Assembly (NCBI GenBank): GCA_001579985.1
Contig: LRSR01013073.1
Location: 1 to 45,328, forward strand
Direction of reading: 5' to 3'
Source: Hypsibius dujardini
Taxonomy: Eukaryota; Tardigrada; Eutardigrada; Parachela; Hypsibiidae
DNA: 45,328 bases
The first letter of the stretch is position 1. Every line of letters begins with the position of its first letter. The notes below the pieces were generated by a model. It did not search any database. It was not told the DNA's origin and saw nothing but the letters and a program-made list of their open reading frames with translations. The translations under genes were made by a program, and so were the position numbers. Shown here piece after piece: positions 15,091 through 25,470 of this stretch.

Positions 15091-15475
15091 ATTTATCTAT
15101 TTACATATCTGCCTGTTCATGTGTCTGTCTGTTACTTCACTGCAATCAAAAGGTTTAGTAAAATCTAATGAAGACACGGACCAATACATAAAGCCGCAAA
15201 GAACTACTGTTGGCATCTGATATTTCTAAATAAATCCGAAGACAATCGAGAACTCCTTCAAGTACCCCAGAACGTCACGGCAGACATAGTAGCGGGCTTG
15301 GAAGAAATTAAAGAGAACTGAGTGCCCTACAAGGCACTTTAGCTTACGAAAAATCGACAAACGGGAACAGATGGAAGAAATACAAAGTCATTTGGAGTTA
15401 CAAAAGAAATGAAAAAGTAAACTAGCGACAATACTCGGGAGCTTTCCTTACGCGGGGGGGGGACGACCTTACCCG

Positions 15476-17968
15476 TCAGTTCTTCCAGTCAGGAATGGCG
15501 AAATCAGCCTGACGTAGACTGGCCTGCACCTGCACAAACGACGGCCGTTTCTTCGCATCTCCATTCCAACACTTCTCAATCAACCCAACCAACTGATTCG
15601 GCAAGCCAGGACGAATCCTCGGGCGATTACCCGACTTGGCGTAATTCACCGCCCCAAACGGTCCACGTCCTCGGAAATTCTGCAGCTGATCCGAATACGG
15701 CTCCTCCTCACTGACCACTTCATTCAACAAGACTCCAAACGCATAGACATCACTGTTATAATCCGGCGGCGACGAGGAATCCAGCAATTCCGGCGCCATA
15801 TACCCGCTCGTGCCGGCGACCTCATGTTGCGCCAACTTGGAGCTCTCCACCAAGCTGGCCGTCTTACCGCGCAGTCTGGCCAAGCCAAAGTCAGCAATCT
15901 TAGCGGTGTAGTCTTCGGTGATGAGAATATTCGGCGGCTTGATGTCTCCGTGAACGACCTGCACAGAGTGGAGGACAGCCATTCCGTCCGCAATGCCGAT
16001 CATGATGTTGCGTTTTACTCGACCATCGGACATTTTAACTTCCACCGAGGCGTCTTCGCAGTAGTGCAGCAGGTAGCCGAGATTGCCCAGTTCGATCAAC
16101 TCCATGACGATGCAGGGCGGTTCCAGGCAGTAGCCGTAGAATTCGGTGAGATTGGGGTGTCGGCCGAGCCGGGCGAGGATGCAGACTTCGCGTTCGAAGT
16201 TTTTCTTCTCGGAGCGTTTCAGTTGACTGGAGCTGAGGAAGAGCTTTTTGACTGCTACTTTGACGGAATTCCATTCGGCTTCCAGCACCACGCCGAAGGC
16301 ACCTAAAGAATACGACGTAAGTAAGGATCACGGCAGACTGACGTTTAAAGTACTACAGGCAACAGAGCCAATTAGGCAACAATGCAGCCACAGACAAGAC
16401 ACCGAAATGTAGACAATGGCAGACAGCTAGCTTACAGACATTGATCGCAGCTAACTAAGCGGTTACAGACATATTCATGGACCAGGAGACGACACAGACA
16501 GTTAGCAGGCAGCATACAGACACGTCCAGTCACAGCAGCCTAATACAGGCAGGACTTCGGAAACCAGACAGTCCACAGACAGCAACTCGCAGACAGCAAT
16601 AATAACAGGCCAGGCAGAAAAATATTCTCAGGCAAGACACAAACCGGCGAGACGCCTCAATCAGGCAGCTTACTGACCTGTGCAGTCACAGCTGACTAAG
16701 ACACGGCAGCCGTGCAGAAAAAAATATTTCCAGGCGAGACACAAACACGCAACAGATTCATACAGACAGTTCACAAACTGCAGTCATAATCAACAGGATA
16801 ACGAGATGGAATTCAGACACGCCTCACGACTCATTCAGTTGACTGACAGACAGCAGCCAGAACTGACAAGGCAACAAAGAGACATGCCACAGACAGTCTA
16901 GACAAAGACAGTCATGCACATGAAATCACCTTTGCCCGATTCCGTTCCATTAAACTTGAGCGACTCGTACGGGATCTCGTGAATATCACCCGGCAAAGCA
17001 ATGGCCACTGCGCTCTCCTCTACCATAGCCGTATCCTTTTCCTTGACTGTCTGAACATGCGTTACCGCCTGCAGTTCACGTCGAAGACACTCGACCGTCT
17101 GCTCCCTAAAAGAAACCACCAAGGGAAGCACCACCATTTGGTCCCTCTGTTGTTGCCACTCCCGCGCAAACCGCTCCTCCGCCAATCGACGCTGCCAGTA
17201 GGAATCCCGCGCGTTCTGCGCATTCTCCACCTTTCCAGCATCCACAGCATCCTTGCACGCCTTGAAACGCATATCAAGCGTGCCATCCTTCTTACAAGGC
17301 AAACGACCGCCATTCACCGCCATTTTAGCCATACCGGCCGCAATTGCCCGAAGGGGTCCGCTTTCGCACGAGGCATACCGAGACTGTGGAGCTGAAGGCG
17401 TGTCCTTTGACGATCGGTAGCGCATGTCCAAAGAACCGTCCTTTTTGCGATGCAAACCGTCACCGGGCGGAGTTTGAGGGGTCGAAAGTAGTCGACTACT
17501 TGACGGACCACCGTAGCTGTCAGTTGCGAGTGCCTGCCTGGAGGATGTGTATCTCATATCAGGGGTGCCGTCTTTTTTCAAGACCAATCCGGCAGTGGCA
17601 GAATCGAGCGCGCCATTCCCAGATGACCGAATCGGAGTGGTGGTGTAGTCGCTGGAATGAGTCCGAGAAGACGTGCACGTGGACAGTGTCGCCATCTGTT
17701 GCTGAGATGAGTTGTAGCGCATGTCGAGTGATCCGTCCTTTTTGTAATGCAGATCACCACTATACTTGTTACCACCCGAGGATGATTGGACGTTGGAAGG
17801 CGAGGGACTGGATGAGTATCCGCTGGAATAGCCAGTGTGCGAGTTGGAGGAGTTGCTGCTGAAACTAGCCGGGGTGTTATTGCCTCGCAATCCACTTCCG
17901 GATCCAGCGGCGACGGCTGCTCTGGATGAGGAGTAGCGCATATCCAGACTCCCGTCCTTTTTGTACAT
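15476..17968 (-). CDS. Protein kinase with five N-terminal KKDG-x-x-DMRY repeats (TKL-like, non-RD)
   Basis: Two coding exons, 17968-16930 and 16302-15476, join in phase (donor GTGATT, acceptor TTTAG) to give 621 residues. A decapeptide KKDG(S/T)(L/P)DMR(Y/F) occurs five times at residues 3-12, 76-85, 131-140, 175-184 and 226-235, separated by Ser/Thr-rich linkers. A charged, probably helical segment (about 245-315) precedes the kinase domain at about 338-615. That domain has a degenerate glycine loop GTESGKGAFGVV split by the intron, Lys365 (VAVKK), catalytic HGDIKPPN (Asp466, so non-RD), DFG at 484-486, GTSGYMAPELL and SDVYAFGVLLNEV. Overall it resembles tyrosine-kinase-like serine/threonine kinases and should be active by residues. 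The start at 17968 sits 28 bp after a TTTTTTTTTCAG acceptor, implying a 5' non-coding exon. The substrate and pathway are unknown to me. Confidence 0.85.
16303..16929. repeat. Degenerate ACAGAC-rich intron of the DMRY kinase
   Basis: The plus strand shows many irregularly spaced CAGACAG and GGCAG words without a fixed period, like an eroded (ACAG)n array. No coding signal. Confidence 0.65.
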
Positions 17969-18162
17969 GATGGCTGCTGTCCGGCTTTTTCCTGATTCTG
18001 AAAAAAAAACAGCAGCGAGATGAGTAGGAACCCGAGGGAAAATATCTTCCAACCAAGCAGGAAAACGAGCCATAAAATAAACTAACGACGCATCCATTAA
18101 TTAAGTTGCTTGTCGCAGTGTTGGGCCAGTCCGGCTCGAACCGGATTTAACAAGGGGTTGGT

Positions 18163-18337
18163 GCCAGTCCTACGCCGAAATTTAATCCCCATGGCCCGAA
18201 CCGAAACCCGAAACGACCAGCGGAGCCCGACAAACCCGAACCGAAATTTTTTATTTTGCCCGAACCCGACCCGAACCCGACCCGAACCCGGGTTTCGGGA
18301 TTTTTCGGGGCCCGAAAGATTTCGGCGTAGGACTGGT
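18163..18337. mobile_element. GC-rich foldback element with 18-bp perfect ends
   Basis: Ends CCAGTCCTACGCCGAAAT and its exact reverse complement (about 18164-18181 and 18319-18336) enclose short repeats of CCGAACCCGA. About 175 bp, no coding capacity. It lies 5' of the DMRY kinase gene. Confidence 0.85.
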
Positions 18338-18601
18338 TGGTGCGCGCTTCGCCGCCAGAGTGAACAAGGTCTTACAATATCAATCGATAGCTGTGACTTT
18401 AACCTATAATTTGCGTATAGCGCAGTGTCGGTGAGGTTTGTTACAGACGTACCGGGTTGCGAATTGCAGAAACTGGGCTGATGGTCCTTAGAGGAAGTTT
18501 GGACAAATTAGAGGAGAAGAGCAAAGAGAAGATATGGTTCTCGGGAATGAAATGCAAATTGTGCACTCGCTTGTCAGCTGTGTCTGCAATCTGCATGTGC
18601 G

Positions 18602-18603
<2 letters not shown>

Positions 18604-18655
<52 letters not shown>
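18604..18655. repeat. (GT)n microsatellite
   Basis: About 26 uninterrupted TG dinucleotides. Confidence 0.98.
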
Positions 18656-18658
<3 letters not shown>

Positions 18659-18822
18659 CAGAAGCGGAACGCGGAAGCAAAAGCAACTGCAATTTGCATT
18701 TGCTTTTGCATGCAAGCAGCAACATGTTGAGCGATGACGCAGCACACGACTGCCGCTGCCCGCTGATATTCTGCAGTGCAGGATACCGTTGCAAATTCCG
18801 CACCGGATGATTGCACGATTCC

Positions 18823-19104
18823 AAGGCACGTTCTAAAACATGTACTGGACTCCTGTACTATACTTACAGTCCATGTTTTAGAACACTCTCATCGTCAGTA
18901 CAGTACAGGAGTCCAGTACAGCAGTCCAGTACAGGAGTCCAGTACAGGAGTCCAGTACAGTAGTCCAGTACAGCAGTCCAGTACAGCAGTCCAGTACAGG
19001 AGTTCAGTACAGCAGTCCAGTACAGGAGTCCAGTACAGTAGCCCAGTACAGTAGCCCAGTACAGTAGTCCAGTAAAGGAGTCCAGTACATGTTTTAAAAC
19101 GTGC
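18823..19104. mobile_element. Foldback element filled with a 13-nt minisatellite
   Basis: Left end GCACGTTCTAAAACATGTAC and right end GTACATGTTTTAAAACGTGC are inverted repeats. The interior from about 18897 is roughly 14 tandem copies of TCCAGTACAGGAG with CAG/GAG/TAG variants. Another inverted pair (GTTCTAAAACATG and CATGTTTTAGAAC) sits within the first 70 bp. The unit spells GTAC-centred palindromes, so the whole element can fold on itself. Confidence 0.8.
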
Positions 19105-19216
19105 CGGCAAAACCTTGGTCTGACCGAATTAAGCACTCTAACTCACGACTGTGTACACCAGCCATCGTCGAACGAGTGTAATGGCTTGACTCGGTTAGCG
19201 CAAGGTTTTTGAGACG
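19104..19216. mobile_element. Family A MITE, copy 4
   Basis: Arms GGCAAAACCTTGGTCTGACC and GGTTAGCGCAAGGTTTTTG, with the family-specific middle GAGTGTAATGGCTTGACTCG. It abuts the 13-nt minisatellite foldback; terminal bases have diverged. Confidence 0.75.
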
Positions 19217-19336
19217 ACTGTTAGCTCATCGATAAAGATTAATGACTCAATTTTGCCAGATTTAAAAAGCAAAAGCTTTTTTAGTTCTGGCTTACTCGAG
19301 CGAGTTTTAATATACTTTCCCCTGTTACAATTTTAG

Positions 19337-19533
19337 GAGAAGACGAGAATAGTGACCAACATTCAACCGACGGTCGATCTGCTGAAGGAACTGATCGGAC
19401 CCAACACTTGCCGGATGATCAATAAAAAAGGTAAATCAGCTGCGCGATCTTCTGGACCGGATGTTTGGCGCTGGCGACCCGTTCAAATGACTCTCCATCA
19501 ACGACGCCCTGACGCACGCTTCCATCCAGGATA
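19337..19533 (+). pseudogene. Decayed duplicate of the last PRPF4B exon
   Basis: Nearly identical to 11306-11465, starting at the same acceptor (TTTTAG then GAGAAGACGAG), and running past the point where the parent enters the gap. A one-base deletion after KELIG, further indels near KKVNQ and ALDP, and several substitutions break the frame. Its end preserves the parental tail reading INDALTHASIQDKK. Flanking intron and 3' sequence are also duplicated (see findings), so this is a DNA-level segmental duplication, not a retrocopy. Confidence 0.9.
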
Positions 19534-19562
19534 AAAAACGTTGAGTAGCTCAGAATCTATTC

Positions 19563-19756
19563 AGATGGTGGAACATGGGAGATGGAACATGGGAGGTGCG
19601 ACATGGGAGATGGAACATGGGAGGCGGAGCATGGGAGGTGGAACATGGGAGGTGCGACATGGGAGGTGGAATATGGGAGGTGGAACATGGGAGGTGGAAC
19701 ACGGGAGGTGCGACATGGGAGATGGAACATGGGAGGTGGAACATGGTGGGAGGTGC
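19563..19756. repeat. 14-nt minisatellite, about 14 copies
   Basis: Tandem AACATGGGAGGTGG units with GTGCG and GAGATGG variants. Apparent coding frames rich in Met, Gly, Trp and Glu (plus) or Pro, Ser and His (minus) are artefacts. Confidence 0.93.
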
Positions 19757-20096
19757 GACAACTTATTTTTTTGACTTGTCTAGAAATGCATTTACATTCG
19801 TGCTGTCGTCACACTGTTTTTTTTTTGAGTTCCTCCTTCACTCCCACGGAAGCGGGGAACATTTCACATGCAACCGTTCTCATCAACTGGCTGTGCTTCA
19901 GTTCAGTTCAGTTCAGTTTTGTTTTGTCGCAAAAAGACGTCTGTGCTAAAGTGTTATGAGCACTTTCTGAAGAACGATATGCTACATTTCTCTCATCCGA
20001 CACCAGCAACAAAATTCCGTTACATCCCTTCAGCAGACAAAGCACTACTACTGTAGATACAGATATAACCACACACTGATATCACTTCAGGCGTCC

Positions 20097-22134
20097 TCAG
20101 TGATGATGATGGTCGTCTTTGTAAAATCGTATTCCGCAGTAGCCGCAAGCGTGATTCCCGGGCTTATCCTACATGGGATTAATTCTGTTTAATTATAACT
20201 AAATTACAAATCAGCATGTGACCGAAATCTGATTTTATTCAGTTTTTAGTCGTCCTGCGACGTTTTGGAAGAGTTGCGGCGATTCCTTTGGTTGAGTTGT
20301 CAGTACTTAAGAAGATTTTCAAAGGTCAAATTCAGAATCGCCCCCACTATTTTTTTTTAAATGGTCCCATATTTATGATGAACAAAAAAATTAATTTCGC
20401 CTGTGTGGTACCAGAGAATGTTTTTGGCGGAATTTCAAAGTTTCAAACCACTAATATAGTGCAAAACTTCCACTGCAAATCAATGGGTTGATTGATTGAT
20501 TGGTCTAGCACTCGTTCAGTGCAACTGATTAATTCATTGCGCAGGTTTTACGCACCGCATCCGATTGATTGACTGATTGGCCAGAGTTATAACTTGTCGA
20601 ATATAAAAAGATGTACACGCGCGAAGTGGAGATCACAGATGCGGAAGTAGAGCTAAAAGATCAGCTTCAAGGTAGGCTTCACGGATTCAGGATTGACCTG
20701 CGTTGCTGCTTCGGAATTGTTCTGTTCTCCATCTTATAGAGCGATTTTTTGTAAGTTTGAAAAATAAATAGAGTAGAAATCAGTCGATAAATCGAACCGA
20801 CAGGACATGAGTTCAATCAATCAATTGCACTGAACGAGTGGTGGACCAATCAATCAATCCACCTATCAATTGCACTGAACGAGGGGTGGACCAATCAATC
20901 AATCCACCAATCAATTGCACTGAACGGGTGGTGGACCAATCAATCAATCCACCAATTGATTTGCACTGAACGAGTGGTGAACCAATCAATCGATCCACCA
21001 ATCGATTTGCACTGAACGGGTGGTGGACCAATCAATCAATCCACCTATCGATTTGCAGTGGAAATGTTGCACTTGGCTCACAATCTCATTTACCACGTTG
21101 ATGAAGACTTTGGGATGTCCGAGCGGTCCTCCGCCACCGTCACAGAAGGTGCGTGAACCAGGCACCGGCACCGGCGGTATGTCGTTAATTAAGTCCATTG
21201 CGCGCCGCTGATTCACCTGAAGAGCAGAGGAAGACGTTAATCAATCAATCAAGCGAGCACCGACGGCAGAAAGAGGAAGGAAGTGACTTTTTTATCCACT
21301 CACGACTACTGAAAATAAGCTGAATTCATCGCAAGAAATACGAAATAAAAACCAAACTGATTGGAACATGCGTGAATAATCAAGCAATCATCCCCAAAAC
21401 AACAGGTTAGAATCTAGCTTTTTCGTACACTAGAGAACAATCAATCAATCAATCAGCAAACAACGCACTTACTGAATGCAACCATCACGATTGCGAATAA
21501 TACGATGGGAAATTTTAATAAACAATAACTCTCACATTTATGAAAAAAAATTTAAAAAATTAAAACGGCAATTTTCGGCAAAATATCCAAGCAGTAGAAT
21601 ATTAACAGTTCGGCCAATCAATCGCCAATCCTCACGCCACGTTTAAAAAACACAATGCACAACTCAATCAATCAATCAATATATCAATCACTTCGACAAA
21701 TGAGCGAGTCAGCAATCCGGGGAACTATTTTACCTCCGCTGCAGGCACAACAATTATAGTGTCCCCCAGAGTTGTCCACTCACCAGTTTGGGGAAATTTA
21801 CAAATCGGACCATCCGATAATCGTCTTTATCCCATTTCTGTGAAGGAAAAAAAACCACAACAATGTGGGATCCTGTCGAGAATGCACCCCACGCACAAAA
21901 TACCTGCCCAGTGTGGGTTTGCACGTCATCCAATAATTCTCCTCCTGTCTTGCCATTGTTCAGGTAGATCTTATCCGCGTCGTGGAGCGGGACGGCAAGA
22001 GGACCCACGGCGGAACTGCTGGAGGGAGCAGATTTTGTTGCTACAGCTGATGATGTTGACTTCCCCCGGACTGATCCCCCGATTGACGGGACAACCACTC
22101 GTGCCCGTGTCCCCAGAGCAACTCTCCCGAACAT
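20097..22134 (-). CDS. NDUFS6: NADH dehydrogenase iron-sulfur protein 6 (complex I 13-kDa-A subunit)
   Basis: Accessory subunit of mitochondrial complex I that binds zinc and is needed for late assembly. Four exons join in phase: 22134-21904, 21837-21784, 21216-21094 and 20168-20097, giving 159 residues. The N-terminus (MFGRVALGTRARVVV, then Ser/Thr/Ala-rich) looks like a matrix-targeting peptide. Family motifs are DKDDYRMVRFV, CDGGGGPLGHPKVFINV and CGYCGIRF followed by a poly-His tail. The expected zinc ligands are all present: Cys120, His129, Cys144 and Cys147. The tiny last exon lies 925 bp from exon 3, across an intron carrying tandem repeats and sequence related to the PRPF4B 3' flank. 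The gene is divergent from eIF2A with 531 bp between start codons. Confidence 0.95.
20815..21056. repeat. ~43-nt tandem repeat, about 5 copies, NDUFS6 intron 3
   Basis: Unit built from GGACCAATCAATCAATCCACC plus ATTGCACTGAACGAGTGGT, with ATCAATTG/ATCGATTTG variants. The last copy ends against the exon 3 donor region, and a related partial copy (CACTGCAAATCAATGGGTTG in inverse context) lies at about 20468-20490. Confidence 0.85.
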
Positions 22135-22665
22135 GGTACAGCCAAAAGTAATACAAAATAAGGGTAGGAATCGAGAGAATATTTGTCAAATTGTACGATT
22201 AAAATTCTGCTCCCGAAAAAAAAGGTAAATGAATTATTCCACTTTCCATTTCCACGAGTGGCCTGCAGGGATTCCACTTTCCATTTCCACGAGTGGCCTG
22301 CACGGATTCCACTTCCACTTTGGTGGCAATGGGCGTCACATTGTGGAATGGGGCAAGAGAACGTGGGCGACTGTGCGCCATACAGCGCCCATTGGTGAAA
22401 TGGGGCCCACGCGAGTGAAGAGCTTTCTTTATCGTCATCAGGCCATCAGTGAGTGTACGAGTAGTCAACAGCAGGTCCCAGTGAAGAAAGCAGCACCTCG
22501 TTGCGGGAGTCCCGGACAGTCCGCGCGTACCATCCCAGTGGTTTCATACCAGCTTGTCACGGTTCCAATCGGAGAGAACGGAGGAACTTGCGCCATTTTT
22601 TGCAACACCTTTTGACGGCATCGGGAATTTATTTGCCATACAGCACATCACCAACGAGGAAAAAA
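22135..22665. promoter_or_regulatory. Divergent spacer of NDUFS6 and eIF2A with a duplicated 36-bp block
   Basis: The 531 bp between start codons contain two direct copies (about 22237-22272 and 22273-22308) of ATTCCACTTTCCATTTCCAC followed by GAGTGGCCTGCA, then a third partial copy ATTCCACTTCC. CGCCCATTGGTG (a CCAAT-type word on the minus strand) lies at 22387-22398. Regulatory function is inferred from position. Confidence 0.5.
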
Positions 22666-24620
22666 ATGGAGGACAAAGCAGCAGCCGCGGGTGTTGCTGT
22701 TCCGCTGATGGTTGGACGTAAGTTTCGGCTGATTTCATGGAATCTCCGATACATTAATGATTAGAAATTTTAATTTAATTTAATGTTCACGAAGGAAAAA
22801 TGTGTTTGCCGTCTTTTAATTCAAATGAAGAAGAATGTGTTAGCAGTAGTAGGAATCAGTTGCTTGCTTTGATTGCTCGATCCAGCGATCCGGTGCATTT
22901 CTACTTGATCCGCATCATTCTCTCTTTCATTGGTGGTGCGATTGATTGATTGATTGACTCGTTTTGATTTGACTGGCTACGCAATCGGTCAGTTGGTTGA
23001 TTGATTGACTCGTTTTACTTTGGCTACGTAATTGGTTGGTTGATTGATCTTTGGATTGTAGCTCACCGCAGCATTGTACGGTCCTTTAGAATCCCGGATT
23101 CCCGATACGTTATTGATTGACGGATTGGTCAAGGAACAGAAACGGAAGGCTTAAAACGTTCCGATTAGTGTTTTTTATTTATTCTTCGATTTCGTGATGG
23201 ATTGAATTTCAGCTAAATCAAATGACAAATTGATGTTATGTTTTTCTTTTCTTTGTGTTTTTTTTACAGTGAGAGGAACCCAGGGAATCCAACTCTCCTA
23301 TGGACCTCCACAGAATCAGCCAGTGGAATTCTTTCATAGGTTTGTTGTGCTTTTGTGTTCATGATTTTACGGATGAATAAATGTTTTTCCTCAGGTGGTT
23401 GACCCAGGGCTCAAGTTATTATCAGTGTCATTTTTTTGCAGCCTGAAGGTCGATAGTCGCTTTATGACGTTTAGTCCCCAAGGCCGTTATCTCGTTTACC
23501 ACACACCAACCGGGTAAGCTTAATTCGCCTTCACATAGCCTTTGCAGATAAACGAATTTACGAATCGTCGGTAAATTTGTCAACCGAGGGATAGACCAGG
23601 AGGCAAAACAGACATACAATTTGGCCAGACAGACAGACAGACAGGCAGGCAGAAAAATTCAAGGCAAGGCAAGCACTCTTTCTAAAGCCATTTGGTGTGT
23701 CTATCTATAGCGTTCAACTGACGGATATTGTGAATAAAGAAACCCTGGATTTGGGACCCGGAACTGTCTTGGTTCGGGATGCTGCTTTCTCGGTGAGTGC
23801 ACAGGTTACTGCATCGGTGAATCCTGATGACGGAAGTGCGGCCGTAATCCGGCCCTTTTTAATGTGCGAGTCTTTCTCGAGTTTGAAGGATTCCCTTCTT
23901 GTTTTTAGCCACAAGAGGGATATTTGGTACTATGGGATGCGCCATCGAAGAAGGAGGATAACAGGTGCGCAGAGATGGACGTTATTATGTTACTGGTATC
24001 ATGTTCGAGCACTCTTGGCTTTTCCTTTGTGCAGCTGCACCGTCTACGACCTAAAGTCACGGACCGTTAAGGCCTTGTACTCCCAAGCCGAAACTACTTG
24101 GTTAGCTTCTTCATTCCATTTCCCTGCTTTCGTGGGAGCGTTGCTTCATGATGATGCTGCTTATTTAGGAAAGTCCGATGGTCATACGACGAGCACCTTC
24201 TGTTTCTCATGGGGAAAGACCAAACCTATGTCTTCGACGAGCCAGATTTCAGTATGTTCACCACTCTCATGGAAACCTACCGCCCTGTTGAACGTCCAAT
24301 CCCAGGCAGCGTGTAAAGTTGTCGTTGGGGTTTGCTAGGTGCCCCGGTCAGCACTCCGAAAGCCAGGATCGGGGAGATCTCCATCTCTCCCGTGTCGCAA
24401 CCGGCGTACCATGTCATTGTCTTTAACCCGTGCCGCGGAACACCCGGATTTGTGCGTCTGTACAAGTGGCCCAACATTGACGACCAAGCCACCGCTCTGG
24501 CTGCCCGCTGCGTGATGAAGGAGGATCAAGTTGTGTTCAAGTGGAACAGCACCGGTAATTGTTACAATTGGGATAGACAGACAGGCAGACAGACTAACAA
24601 ACATACATAAAAACAGACTC

Positions 24621-24681
<61 letters not shown>

Positions 24682-25399
24682 AACAGGCAGACGGACGGAA
24701 TGGCACAATTTCTATCGTCATTGCAGGAACTCACGTCCTGTTTTTGGCGACTGTGGATATGGATGAACGCTCTTATTACGGCTCGTCATCGTTGTTTCTG
24801 ATGAACACCAAAAGCGACTCGCTGGTCATCGGGTTGGACCAGGAAGGACCGGTCCATAGGTATATTATTATTTGAATAGTTTGCCAGTTTTCCTATTCTG
24901 GTAGGTAAATTTTGTTGATACATCACTGCTCCTTCTTTAGCTGGGAGTGGAATCCCAAGGGTGAGAATTTTGCCGTCACCTACGGATTCATGCCTGGCAA
25001 GACGTGCATCTTCAATAAGAAGGGCGATCTGGTCCACACTTTCGGCACGCAATATCGCAACGGGCTTCTCTACAATCCATTCGGAAATCTTCTCGTCCTC
25101 TACGGGCATGGAAACATCCGCGGAGCGTACGAAGTCTGGGATTTGGGGGCGATGAAGAAGATTAGCAGTCAGGATGCCGAGTACATGACATACATTGAGT
25201 GGTCACCGGACGGGGCGGTTCTGCTGATGGGGACCACTTCTCCACGCTTGAAGGTAAGTTGGGGGGAGACTGACAGCCAGATACACCGATACGTAGACGC
25301 ACACATTAACGAACGGGCAGACTGACAAACAGCCAGAGCAATTATCAAATAGGGTAGACTGCCAGTTACCAGAGAGACAGACAGACAGCCTAAATGAAC

Positions 25400-25470
<71 letters not shown>

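Larger units (their letters stand above)
11585..15475. other. 3.9-kb region without a confident gene
   Basis: After the PRPF4B 3' end this region holds three foldback elements, a perfect palindrome, orphan exon-like pieces at 13258-13362 and about 13770-13890, a GC-rich GCGGT-type low-complexity patch (14484-14580) and a CTGT run (15036-15090). The 110-codon plus-strand frame at 11974-12306 has no recognisable domain or splice context. Confidence 0.6.

Noticed and set aside
18110-18409. 99-codon Arg/Pro-rich frame
   Set aside because: Covered by the GC-rich foldback element 18163-18337, whose CCGAAC repeats explain the composition.
19541-19959. Met/Gly/Trp-rich open frames up to 125 codons
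   Set aside because: Product of the 14-nt minisatellite in the PRPF4B duplicate region; every frame is open and none has a domain.
20611-20672. MYTREVEITDAEVELKDQLQ followed by a GTAGGC donor, after an ATATAAAAAG word
   Set aside because: Looks like a small first exon, but it lies inside NDUFS6 intron 3 on the opposite strand and I found no second exon or homologue.
20815-21056. Possible CRISPR-like array of regular repeats
   Set aside because: The repeats are directly tandem with no variable spacers, in a eukaryotic intron. The same reasoning excludes 35098-35312 and 41385-41535.
22229-22764. 128- and 87-codon frames over the eIF2A start
   Set aside because: Overlap the true eIF2A first exon or the promoter duplication; the frame at 22501 runs past the real donor at 22717 into intron.
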